DNA of 19,998 nt from Goniomonas avonlea (GCA_003573635.1 QUTJ01031797.1:1-19998), one strand, 5' to 3'. Shown: positions 11,601-19,998, counted from the first letter of the stretch. Numbers and translations: made by a program. The notes: generated by a model not told the origin, from the letters alone.

Positions 11601-14600
11601 CGAAGTCAAGGAGCAGCTGGCCAACCACATGGCCTTTGTGCACTCGGTCGTGAACGAGAAGAGCGTTGAGTACCTCGAGAGCGAGCGCCGCTACAACTAC
11701 ACCACGCCCAAGTCCTTCCTGGACTTGATCGACCTGTACAAGGACCTCCTGGAGAAGAAGCGCTCCGGCATCCACAAGCTCAAGTCTCGCCTGGAGAACG
11801 GTCTCGAGAAGCTGCGCAGCGCCTCAGACCAGGTGACAGACCTGCAGGCGTCGCTCAAGGTCGAGATCGAAGTCGTGGAGGAGAAGAAGTCGGCGACTGA
11901 GCAGCTGCTGGTCCAGGTCGGACAGGAGACGGCGATTGCCGAGGAGCAGAAGGCCGTGGCCACGATTGAGGAGGACAAGTCGGCCAAGCAGGCCGAGGAG
12001 GTGAACGGCATCCAGGACGAGTGCAAGCGCGACCTCGCTGCGGCCGAGCCGCTTGTGATTGAGGCTGAGGCCGCGCTCAACGGGCTGGACAAGAAGCATT
12101 TCACTGAGATGAAGGCGCTTGCCACGCCGCCTCCGGAGGTGGCTGATGTGCTCAGCGCTGTGATGATTCTTGTGGCGCCGCGCGGCGTGATCCCTAAGGA
12201 CATCTCGTGGAACGCCGCCAAGAAGGCCATGGCGTCGGTCGACAAGTTCCTCAAGGACCTGCTGGTGTACGACAAGGACAACGTCCCGGAGAACTGCTGC
12301 GCCATGGTGGAGAAGCTCTTCATCATCAAGCCCTACTTCAACAAGGAGACCATGGTGTCCAAGTCCGCCGCCGCCGCCGGCCTGTGCGCCTGGGTCGTCA
12401 ACATCTGCAAGTACTTCCGCATCTACCAGATGGTTGAGCCCAAGCGCCAGAAGCTCGCCGACGCCAACTCGAGGCTGGAGGAGGCGAACAAGGCGCTGTC
12501 GGCGGTGCGGGCCAAGGTGGCGGACCTGGAGGCCCGCCTCGCCAAGCTCACGGGGCAGTTTGAGCAGGCGACGGCCGACAAGAACGCCGCCATCCAGCAG
12601 ATGGAGCGCACGCTGCAGCGCGCCAACTTGGCCGAGCGCCTGGTGAACGGCCTCGCGGACGAGAACGTGCGCTGGGCCAACTCGCTCGACCAGTTTGCCA
12701 TCCAGGAGCGCAACCTGGTCGGCGACGTCGTGATGGCGTCGGCGTTCGTGTCGTACATCGGCGCCTTCAACGCGCGCTTCCGCACCACCATGGTGGCCGA
12801 CAAGTGGATCCCAGACATCATCGAGCGCCAGATCCCCATGACTGAGGGCATGCTGCCCCTCGAGGTCCTCACCGACGACGCCGAGATCGCGTCGTGGTGC
12901 AACGAGGGCCTGCCCTCCGACTCTGTGTCCGTGCAGAACGGTGCCATCATCTGCAACTGCAAGCGCTGGCCGCTCATGATCGACCCGCAGCTGCAGGGCA
13001 TCAAGTGGATCACCCGCCGCGAGGAGTCCCACGGCCTGCGCACCGTGCAGCAGACCACCAACAGGTACCTAGACCAGGTCGAGCTGGCCATCACCAACGG
13101 TGAGGCCATCATGCTGGAGAACTGCCCCGAGTCCATCGACGCCGTGCTGGAGCCGGTGCTGTCGCGCTCCGTCATCCGCCGTGGTCGCTCTCAGCTCATC
13201 AAGCTTGGCGACAAGGAGGTGGAGTACGACCCCAACTTTGCGCTCTTCCTGCAGACCAAGCTGTCCAACCCTCACTACAAGCCCGAGGTGGCTGCACAGA
13301 CCACGCTGATCAACTTCATGATCACGCAGGACGGTCTCGAGGAGCAGCTGCTCGCGCTGGTGGTGAACAAGGAGCGCCCCGACCTCGAGGAGAAGAAGCA
13401 GGAGCTGCTGGTGCAGCAGAACGAGTTCAAGATCAAGCTCAAACAGCTTGAGGACGACCTCCTGTTCCGCCTGTCGTCCTCCGAGGGCGATATCTTAGCC
13501 GACGTGGAGCTGATTGAGGGTCTCGAGATCACAAAGGCGACGTCCAAGGAGATCCACGAGAAGGTAGAGCTGGCCAAGGAAACTGAAAAGGGTATCCAGG
13601 TCGCGCGCGAGGTCTACCGCCCCGTCGGCATCCGCGGCGCTCTGCTGTACTTCCTGATGGACTCCCTCTGGATTCTCGACCACATGTACCGCTACTCGAT
13701 GGCCAACTTCGTCACCATCCTGGCCAAGGGCATGGACAAGGCCGACGACATCGACGAGACCGACGAGGCCGCCGTAGCCGCGCACGCAGACATCAAGGCG
13801 GACCCCAAGAAGCGCGTCGAGTCCCTCATCGACCACTCCTGCTTCGTGTCGTACAGCTATGTGACGCAGGGTCTCTTCGAGCGCCACAAGCTCATCTACG
13901 CCACGCAGCTGTGTATGCGCATCCTGGCTCGCGACGGCGTGCTTGATAACGACCTCTTCGACTTCCTCATCCGAGGCCCCAAGGCCTCAGGGTCCGACAA
14001 CCCCCTGGCCGAGTGGCTGTCGGACTCCGCGTGGTCGTCCGTGCAGGCTCTCCACGAGTTCGAGATGTTCGAGAACCTGCCCACCGACATTGAGACGTCG
14101 GCGAAGCGCTTCCGCGAGTGGTACGAGTTCGACCGCCCCGAGGACCACCCGCTCCCTGGCGACCTGAAGAAGCTCTCGCCCTTCCACCGCCTGTGCGTGA
14201 TCCGCTGCCTGCGCCCTGACCGCGTGTCCGACGCCCTCGCGACCTTCATCCGCAAGAGCCTGGGCGACAAGTACATGCGCTCGCAGCCCTTCGACCTCAT
14301 CAAGTCCTACGACGACTCCAGCAGCACGACGCCCATGTTCTTCATCCTGTCGGCCGGTGTGGACCCCGTGAAGGACGTCGAGGCGTACGGAAAGAAGCTC
14401 GGCTTCTCGTACGAGTCGGGCAAGTTCTCGCTCGTGTCGCTGGGCCAGGGCCAGGAGCCCGTCGCGGAGAAGTCTCTCGAGAGCAACCACCGCAACGGTG
14501 GGTGGACCTTCCTGATGAACATCCACTTGACGCCGCGCTGGACCGGCGGGTACCTGGAGAAGAAGCTGGACAAGATCGCCGACGGCGCGCACACAGACTT

Positions 14601-16240
14601 CCGCCTGTTTTTGTCGTCGGAGCCGTCCGCCGGTATGCCCGTGAACATCCTGCAGGTGTGCATCAAGATGACCAACGAGCCGCCCGAGGGCCTGATGGAG
14701 AACCACAAGAAGGCGTGGCTGCCCTTCTCGGACGAGTTCTTCGAGAACTGCACCAAGCCCGCCGAGGCCAAGTCCATCGTCTTCGCGCTCTCGTTCTTCC
14801 ACGCCATCCTCATCGAGCGCAAGAAGTTCGGCGCGCAGGGCTGGAACAGGGTGTACCCCTTCAACATTGGCGACCTGCTCTCGTGCGCGCAGGTCACGCT
14901 CAACTACCTCGACAACAACCCCAAGATCCCCTGGGACGACCTCATCTACATTTTCGGCGAAATCATGTACGGCGGCCACATCACGGACGACTGGGACCGC
15001 AAGCTCTGTCTGACGTACCTCAAGACGTACATGAACGAGGAGCTCATCGAGGGCACAGAGCTCTTCGCAGGCTTCCCCACCCCGGCCTCGTCCATGACCT
15101 GCAAGCAGCTCTGGGAGTACATCGAAGTCGCCATGCCGCCAGAGGCGCCGGTGGCCTACGGGATGCACTCCAACGCCGAGATCGGCTTCCGCCTGCTCCA
15201 GGCGGACACCATCTTCAAGTCGATTCTGGACCTCCAGCCTCGCGGAGCGGGAGGAGGCGGTGGGATGTCGCTACAGGACAAGGCTAAGTACGTGCTGGAC
15301 GACATCATGGACAAGATGCCGGAGCTCTTCGACATGATCGAGATCCTGGAGCGCGTGGAGGAGCGCACGCCCTTCAACAACGTGTTCCTGCAGGAGCTCG
15401 AGCGCATGAACGGCCTCGTCAAGGAGATGCGCCGCTCCCTGGCCGAGCTGGATCTTGGGCTGAAGGGTGACCTGCAGATCTCGGACCCTATGGAGCAACT
15501 GATGGGCTCGCTGTTTTTCGATCAGATCCCGGCTCGGTGGCAGGCGTTGGCCTACCCGTCGCTGCGGACTCTGTCCCTGTGGTTGTTCAACCTGCTCGAG
15601 AGGCATAAGCAGCTGGTAGACTGGACGGCGGAGATGGGTCTGCCCAAGGTCACGACGCTGTCCTTCCTCTTCAGCCCGCAGGCGTTCTTGACGGCTGTCA
15701 TGCAGGTGTGTTTGCGCTGCTTTTTTGGCTTGACTGGGTTTTCACGCTTACGCCATGCTCGCACCTGTGTCTGTCTGCGTGTGCGCGCGTGTCCCTTTTC
15801 TCGCTCTGGCTCTCTCACTCACACACACTTACTCTCTCACTCACACACACTTACTCTCTCACTCACTCTCAAACTCTCTCTCTCTCTCTCTCTCTCAAAC
15901 ACACACACACACACCCGCACACACAAATTTTCGTGGATCTCACCCTCCTACCCAGACAACCGCGCGCAAGAACGACTGGCCACTGGACAAGACCGTGATC
16001 CAGACGGACGTGACCAAGAAGTCCGTCGAGGACATTGCCGCCGTGTCACGTGACGGCGCCTTCATCACCGGCCTCGTGCTCGAGGGCGCCCGCTGGGATG
16101 ACAAGGGAGGCAACTTGGAGGACTCGAAGCCCAAGGAGCTGGTGAGTTTTCGATTCTCTCTCTCTGTGTGTGTGTGGAGCTGGTTTTTCGTTGTTTTTGT
16201 GTGTTTTCAATTCTGCGTCCTTCTCGCGTCGCTACCTCGG

Positions 16241-16283
<43 letters not shown>

Positions 16284-16569
16284 CTGCATTGTATGTGCGC
16301 CGAGATTGCCTTGTTTTTGTGCGTTTCATTTCTGCGTCGCTTCCTTGGGCTCCCCACTAACCCCCTTCTCTCAGTTCGCGCCGCTTCCTGTGATGCAGGT
16401 CAAGGCCATCACCGCTGACAAGGCGGAGAATCGGGACGCGTACGCCTGCCCCGTATATAAGACCCAGAACCGTGGCCCGACCTTCGTGTTCACGGCCCAC
16501 TTGCGAACCAAGTCGCCCGTGTCCAAGTGGGTGCTGTGTGGCGTGGCAATGCTCATGGATGTGGTGTAA
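2608..16569 (+). CDS. Axonemal outer-arm dynein heavy chain, beta type
   Basis: Force-generating ATPase of the flagellar outer dynein arm. Exons 2608-15705, 15956-16141 and 16375-16569 encode 4,492 residues, within the usual size range (about 4,460-4,570). Tail domain DHC_N1 lies at about 195-760 and linker DHC_N2 at about 1190-1600. AAA1 Walker A is GPAGTGKT 1854-1861 and Walker B CFDEFNR 1904-1910. AAA2 has GPAGCGKS 2139-2146 and LDGDID 2214-2219. AAA3 has GAAGTGKT 2474-2481 and FIDDLNMP 2539-2546. AAA4 has GVGGSGKQ 2818-2825. The coiled-coil stalk spans about 3035-3370, with the microtubule-binding tip at about 3170-3275. AAA5 (about 3395-3620) lacks a P-loop; AAA6 and the C-terminal domain follow. 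The C-terminus, CPVYKTQNRGPTFVF then SKWVLCGVAML, matches the beta class (DNAH9/11/17, ODA4) rather than gamma (DNAH5/8). Both introns fall between codons. All catalytic motifs look intact. Beta assignment is inferred from motif memory, not a tree. Confidence 0.97.
15706..15955 (+). other. Dynein intron 1 with CT/CA microsatellite
   Basis: This 250-nt intron follows ...LTAVMQ and begins gtgtgttt; it ends ctacccag before the codons for TTARKNDWPLDK. Its length is not a multiple of three, so reading through it leaves the dynein frame. Its core (about 15811-15924) is a compound repeat. Two to three copies of a 22-bp unit around tctctcactcacacacac are followed by (CT)n and (CA)n. The flanking protein sequence is conserved across dyneins, which fixes the boundaries. 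Confidence 0.93.
16142..16374 (+). other. Dynein intron 2 with GT microsatellite
   Basis: This 233-nt intron begins gtgagttt after ...DSKPKEL and ends cccttctctcag before FAPLPVMQVKAIT. A (GT)n run occupies about 16242-16280. A ~30-nt segment containing ttgtttttgtg and ttctgcgtc occurs twice, at about 16191-16220 and 16311-16340, 120 nt apart. A later AG just before GTCAAGGCC (about 16398) could be mistaken for the acceptor. The conserved dynein segment upstream of it (FAPLPVMQ) supports the acceptor at 16373-16374. Confidence 0.92.
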
Positions 16570-16896
16570 GCCGGTCACCACGGCGTCTGTGTAATATATT
16601 AATGTTGAACTTTCGCTGCGTCGGCCCATGTGTTGTGCGTGTGCCCCAACACTCACTCAACTCACACACGCACCAACACACTCGCACACCGTGCGGNGGC
16701 AANGCTTATAGATGTGGAGTAAGCCAGTCACCACNGCGTCTGTGTAATAATATATTAATGTTGAACTTTTGCTGCGTCGGCCCAAGAAGGCATGTTGTGT
16801 GGGTGTGGGAAACATGATCTTACAACACACGCTCACAAACTCAAACTCGCACCCTCACAAACACAAACTCGCACGCGCTGTGCGGCGTGGCAATGA
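16531..16896 (+). repeat. Tandem duplication of the dynein 3' end and 3' UTR
   Basis: Copy 1 includes the last dynein codons, the TAA stop (16567-16569) and about 70 nt of 3' UTR. Copy 2 starts near 16691 and repeats it, with gtcaccac, gcgtctgtgtaat, tatattaatgttgaact and gctgcgtcggccca. The stop codons of the two copies are 153 nt apart. Copy 2 keeps a readable match to the dynein tail: LIDVE-stop against LMDVV-stop. A third fragment, gtgcggcgtggcaatg, lies at about 16880-16895. The copies are separated by CA-rich spacers (16649-16690 and 16823-16872). Ns at 16697, 16703 and 16735 show that assembly had difficulty here. Confidence 0.88.
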
Positions 16897-16899
16897 ACC

Positions 16900-17181
16900 A
16901 TCGTGCTTGGAATGAATTCATTTCAGCACCTTGGCCATGAGTGATGACACCTTTCTGAATCGTCGTGCTTCGAATGAATTCATTTCAGCAAATCACCCTG
17001 GCCGTGAGCGAACACACCTTTCTGTCTGCCTGATCGTTGAGTTCGGGCTCGACTGAGGTCACAGGACTGGCGGTTGTTCATTTGTCTCTCTGTCTTTCGC
17101 TCTGTCTGTGCAGATGCGTTGAACAAGAAATCCAAACCCGTGGGTCCTTGCTGAAATGAATTCATTCGAAGCACGATGATT
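16900..17181. repeat. Palindrome-centred repeats with a 34-bp inverted repeat
   Basis: Two direct copies of a ~60-nt unit lie at about 16900-16957 and 16961-17023. Each has cgtgctt, then gaatgaattcatttcag, then ggcc-tgag, then acacctttctg. The unit core GAATGAATTCATTC is self-complementary apart from its edges. The stretch 16958-16991 recurs as its reverse complement at 17148-17181 with 33 of 34 positions matching, leaving a 156-nt loop. On the minus strand this inverted repeat begins seven bases after the hydrolase stop codon. It could fold as a long hairpin in a transcript from either strand. No transposase and no clear target-site duplication were seen. Confidence 0.82.
17113..17148 (-). 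pseudogene. Duplicated fragment of the hydrolase C-terminal coding sequence
   Basis: The minus strand reads ggacccacgggtttggat then ttcttgttcaacgc, which translates as GPTGLDFLFNA. The intact hydrolase gene has VPTGFDFLLNG near its C-terminus (17230-17262). The fragment lies downstream of the hydrolase stop codon on its own strand, about 115 bp from the original, and has no start codon or domain. It is best explained as the start of a second tandem copy of the gene's 3' end that has since diverged. Confidence 0.75.
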
Positions 17182-17187
17182 ATCAAT

Positions 17188-18168
17188 TCAGTTAGCTTCC
17201 TCATTGCATGCTTGCTCAGCGCTCCAAGTGCCGTTGAGCAAGAAATCAAAACCCGTGGGTACGGCGTCCACACGCTTATCATCGATTGGCGCCTCCACGT
17301 CCACGCTCCCACCCCCATTCGTCGCCTCAACCACAAAGGATAAAATCGCTTCGCAGTACTCGCGCGGGTGAGACTTGTAGATACGGTGGACCGCTTCGGG
17401 AAAATACATGTTCTGCAGCCGCGGGAGGTACGCATTCATCTGGTCCAGACCACACCTTGTGACGCACTCGCTCTCTGCTGAATCTTTGCCTGCACGCAAG
17501 AGAATGACAGGGAGCGGAACGGTGCGCAGCTTGCGAAAGGCGGTCTCAGCATCATCGCTTGCGAGCAGTGCCCGCTGACATTGCACCGTGGCCCATGGGT
17601 GGATGCCGATGTGCCACTGATCACCCTTCGGCCGAACCCTGCCGCCATCGAACAAAGAGTCAATTTCGGCACTGTTGTAGACGGTTGCCAAGTGTGCTCG
17701 ACAGCTGGCCTCGTCAGGTTGCCAGCGACTGAAGGACCTGAGCTGCGGGCAATCAGGAAACTTGCGGCGAGCCATCAAGTCCATGTCCGAAATAATTAAA
17801 CCCGCGACACTAGATGGGTGTTGCGCAGCATATGGGATTGCGACGCGGGCGCCCATTGAATGCCCAACCAAAAAAACGCGCGTCAGAGCCCGTTCCGTGA
17901 TGAACCGATGCAAATCGGCCACATGCTGCTGCGTACTAAAGTCCTCGTTTCCAGATTCTGTTTCACCATGACCCCGCAAGTCTACCGCAAAAATATGGAG
18001 AGAGGCTAGCTCTTGTGAGTGCAGCACGTCTCCCCATGTTTCTTTGCTTGAGCCCACGCCGTGCAAGAAAATTACCACGCTGGGGCTGAGATCATTAAAG
18101 GCGCGCTTTTCGAGAAAAGACAGCTCGACAGTGCTGTCAGCTTTTGTCTCCTGCGACACCGAACACAT
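17188..18168 (-). CDS. Alpha/beta hydrolase, ABHD11-like
   Basis: This single-exon gene of 326 residues encodes a serine hydrolase of the alpha/beta fold; the substrate cannot be read from the sequence. The oxyanion-hole motif HGVGSSKETW starts at residue 36 and VDLRGHG lies at 62-68. The nucleophile elbow GHSMG (102-106) places the serine at 104. A probable acid is Asp229 in LLRAGKDS and the general base is His261 in EAVHRIYKSHP. Strand order and spacing fit a complete fold. HG-x-x-GSxxxW followed by DLRGHG and GHSMG is closest to ABHD11-type esterases. The last ~45 residues (acidic, then PTGFDFLLNG) lie beyond the fold and are unassigned. ATG 18168 is chosen because it gives a short leader before the first strand. 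No clear targeting peptide or membrane helix is seen. It converges with dynein and diverges from the mitochondrial IF-2 gene. Confidence 0.9.
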   Translation of the reverse strand: MCSVSQETKADSTVELSFLEKRAFNDLSPSVVIFLHGVGSSKETWGDVLHSQELASLHIFAVDLRGHGETESGNEDFSTQQHVADLHRFITERALTRVFLVGHSMGARVAIPYAAQHPSSVAGLIISDMDLMARRKFPDCPQLRSFSRWQPDEASCRAHLATVYNSAEIDSLFDGGRVRPKGDQWHIGIHPWATVQCQRALLASDDAETAFRKLRTVPLPVILLRAGKDSAESECVTRCGLDQMNAYLPRLQNMYFPEAVHRIYKSHPREYCEAILSFVVEATNGGGSVDVEAPIDDKRVDAVPTGFDFLLNGTWSAEQACNEEAN

Positions 18169-18553
18169 CCTGGCAGTCCAACCGCATCAAGCCAAGGAGA
18201 GGACACCCCAAGAGCACTCTCGCTTGAGTGTGGTTCATGATTATTACGAAAGCAAAAAAACGCGACTCCAGAGTCCAGATTGATCATTGATCATTCCAGA
18301 AGGCTGATCAAGCCTCTAACAAGAGGTTATTAAAGTTCACCAATAATAAAATTGAATAATAAATTAATCAAGAGCGCCAATCGCACATACAGTTATAGTA
18401 TAAGTAGAAAGCCGCTAGCAAATTAAACACTAGCAAGAGGGACTATAATGAAATGAGAGGATAAGTTTGTGGGGCGCCTGTATGTCAACAGGCTGGTCGT
18501 GCAGCGCACTGCGGCTTCAGTGAGTGCGTCGCGAATCGCCTGCTGCGTTCACG
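18169..18553. promoter_or_regulatory. AT-rich divergent promoter region (hydrolase / mtIF-2)
   Basis: The 385 bp between the two divergent start codons include the most AT-rich stretch of the window (about 18235-18465), with runs such as aataataaaattgaataataaatt. Small elements are visible. TGATCA is repeated at about 18282-18296, and cctctaacaagagg at 18313-18326 is a perfect 5-bp-stem hairpin. ctagcaa occurs twice at about 18415-18437. tatagtataag near 18395 resembles a weak TATA element. None is a recognised regulatory motif; I find no tRNA or other RNA gene here. Confidence 0.45.
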
Positions 18554-19779
18554 ATGATGGCGTTACGTCACTCTACTCGTGTGGCGAACACATTCGTTCG
18601 ATGTTGTGCGCTTCGGATGACCACCTCTCCCAGCCAACCAGCGGCCACGTTTGGTCGTCCGCTGAAAGTGCGTGTTGCTTATTTTCTGTCCAGGAGTTCA
18701 CCTGGCCACAGGCCGAGTTCCACTCGAGCGTGTACACCGCTGCCCCATTTCGCGGTGGATTCAGAAAGAAAATGCGAAGATCCAATAAACCTATGGGGAA
18801 GCAAATAGTTGTCATTCCGGTCAGTACCACAGCCAGAGATCTGGCACTCTCCACAAATAAGCGCGTCGTCGACGTCTTGAAGGAATTGATTAAGTGAGTT
18901 GCCTGGAACACGCACACACAGGTGTGTCAGTATTAAATGACGCTGTGTTACAGATTGGGCGAGGTGCCAAAGACTGTGCACCACGCTGTCCTTCAAGATG
19001 TCGCAGAGATTATCGTGAGCGAGTTTGGTGTGTTCATTCGTTGGGATGTTCTGGATATCGGGTGATCCGTTGACAGGGCTGCCTTACGAGCTTGCGGTTC
19101 TCCATCCAGAAGTCAACAGTATCCTTGACCTACGGTACGAGTCGGACTGGCTTCATTGCTGCGAGTGACACCGCGCAGAAAACCTTCTTCGGACCCAGCG
19201 GACCGCGTTCCACGTCCCCCTGTCGTCACCATCATGGGCCATGTCGATCATGGCAAAACTACTCTCCTGGTGCCGATTCCCGCCGTGTTCATTACTGTCT
19301 AACTCGACTTCAGGATGCGTTGAGGGGAACATCCGTTGCTGCCGGTGAAGCCGGAGGCATTACGCAACATATTGGGGCGTTTGCTGGTGCCGATATTTCG
19401 AAGTCACATGGTGCTAACAGCCCTGACCCTTCTTGCAGTGCATCATTCTAACGGTTCTTTTTTCACTGTCCTCGATACTCCGGGCCACGCGGTGCGTGCG
19501 GACCCTTCCTTGAAAAAAAGTGCATTGTCCTGAAAAAGAGTGCATTGTGAACCCTGCGCAGTATCTAAATCGATTGCTTGTCGCACTCTCAAAGGCACAC
19601 TGCCTCGACTAACGCGGCGCAACAGGCCTTTTCGTCGATGCGCGAGCGGGGTGCAGCGGTGACAGACATTGTAGTGCTAGTGTGTGCTGCGGACGATGGC
19701 GTGCAGCCTCAGACTATCGAGGCTGCCGGATTTGCCTTGGCCGCAAAAGTCCCAGTGATCGTTGCCATCACTAAGATGG
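18554..19779 (+). CDS. Mitochondrial translation initiation factor IF-2, 5' part (runs off window)
   Basis: GTPase that delivers initiator fMet-tRNA to the mitochondrial ribosome. Eight exons join in phase: 18554-18667, 18712-18893, 18954-19027, 19077-19134, 19179-19269, 19314-19386, 19439-19491 and 19626-19779. Together they give 266 residues so far. Exon 1 encodes [20 protein letters not shown], arginine-rich and free of acids, a probable matrix-targeting peptide. IF2-N follows ([11 protein letters not shown] to EFGLPYELA, about 76-130). G1 is GHVDHGKT (163-170), G2 [10 protein letters not shown] (187-196), G3 DTPGH (210-214). The region [15 protein letters not shown] then [14 protein letters not shown] is typical. 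G4 reads ITKM(D) with Thr264 where Asn is usual. Introns are 44-60 nt except the last complete one (134 nt). The exon 2 acceptor could instead be at 18691-18693, adding six residues but leaving only a 26-nt intron. Domains II-IV lie outside the window. Confidence 0.9.
19492..19625 (+). repeat. mtIF-2 intron enlarged by a 20-bp tandem duplication
   Basis: At 134 nt this is about twice the length of the other complete introns of the gene. It contains two adjacent copies of tgaaaaa(a/g)agtgcattgt at 19511-19528 and 19531-19548, a 20-bp period with one mismatch. Its boundaries (gtgcgt ... gcaacag) are fixed by the conserved protein junction DTPGHA / [10 protein letters not shown]. Confidence 0.85.
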
Positions 19780-19998
19780 GTGGGTTACGTCTTCGTTCGT
19801 TGCTGATGTGATTGTAGCTGTAGGGTCGGAATCAGAGGCAACACAAAGTGAAGGAGCGACCAGAGAGACAGGACAGATAGGGAACACGTGAGGGAGTGCA
19901 GACTTGCATTAGCTTCCAGTGAGCTCGTCTGTGGGCTGGTGCGGGTATGGGGATGTGTGGTGTCCGTGAGGGGATTTGTGTGTGTGTGTGTGTGTGTG
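19780..19998 (+). other. mtIF-2 intron running off the window, with TG microsatellite
   Basis: After the G4 codons a donor-like gtgggt begins at 19780. The remaining ~219 nt contain no sequence resembling the expected continuation of IF-2, and the open frame stops at 19811. The stretch is G-rich and ends in a pure (TG)n run from about 19977 to the last base. It is called an intron by inference from the phase-1 break after ATG G; the acceptor is not in the window. Confidence 0.6.

Noticed and set aside
15706-16053. Continuation of the first dynein exon's open frame to 16053
   Set aside because: The extra residues encode CT/CA repeat peptide (SHTHTLS-like), and the conserved dynein C-terminus resumes in another frame after 15955, so this is intron read-through.
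16454-16460. TATATAA as a promoter element
   Set aside because: It lies within dynein exon 3 coding for CPVYKTQN, and no gene starts shortly downstream on that strand.
16958-17181. A complete MITE with 34-bp terminal inverted repeats
   Set aside because: No target-site duplication is visible, a third copy of the motif lies outside the interval in direct orientation, and the interior contains a local duplicate of the hydrolase gene. Local rearrangement explains it at least as well.
16980-17435. 151-residue minus-strand ORF overlapping the hydrolase 3' end
   Set aside because: It is out of frame with the hydrolase over the shared stretch. It then crosses the duplicated PTGLDFLFNA fragment and the inverted repeat; there is no domain or start context.
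18469-18711. Open frame from 18469 as the N-terminus of mtIF-2
   Set aside because: It begins with GTG and reads a Cys/Ser-rich non-conserved peptide. The ATG at 18554 in another frame gives a classic targeting peptide and joins in phase through a 44-nt intron.

Overview
This window comes from a nuclear genome of a eukaryote that builds motile flagella or cilia. The evidence is spliceosomal GT-AG introns, an axonemal outer-arm dynein heavy chain and a nuclear-encoded mitochondrial initiation factor 2. Dynein coding DNA is GC-rich with strong C/G third-position bias. A free-living flagellated protist, for example a thraustochytrid-like stramenopile, is a reasonable guess, but the lineage cannot be fixed from the sequence. 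Scattered N bases mark draft assembly.

Layout. (1) About 1-1533, plus strand: the 3' part of a gene with RCC1-type repeats, split by introns made of a ~27-bp minisatellite and long pyrimidine tracts. (2) 1715-2240, minus strand: a two-exon gene for a small DUF1304-family membrane protein, convergent with the RCC1 gene. (3) 2608-16569, plus strand: a 4,492-residue outer-arm dynein heavy chain of the beta type (DNAH9/11/17, Chlamydomonas ODA4 class). It has one 13.1-kb exon followed by two short 3' exons, and its two introns are full of CT/CA and GT microsatellites. (4) 16570-17187: a repeat-rich convergent intergenic region. It holds tandem duplicates of the dynein 3' end, a duplicated fragment of the hydrolase C-terminus and a 34-bp inverted repeat built on a palindrome. 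(5) 17188-18168, minus strand: an intronless alpha/beta hydrolase (ABHD11-like). (6) 18169-18553: an AT-rich divergent promoter region. (7) 18554 to beyond the right edge, plus strand: a mitochondrial IF-2 gene with eight visible exons and mostly 44-60-nt introns, read from the targeting peptide to the G4 motif.

The genes do not form an operon or an obvious pathway. They alternate in orientation (convergent, divergent, convergent, divergent), which is ordinary for a compact protist genome. I see no mobile-element gene, RNA gene, CRISPR array or defence system. What stands out is a recurring structural habit. Short segments containing an exon end plus adjacent non-coding DNA have been duplicated locally at three genes (RCC1, dynein, hydrolase), and smaller tandem duplications appear inside several introns. 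The dynein penultimate exon is also in frame and flanked by complementary CA and GT repeats, a layout that could promote exon skipping or circular RNA.
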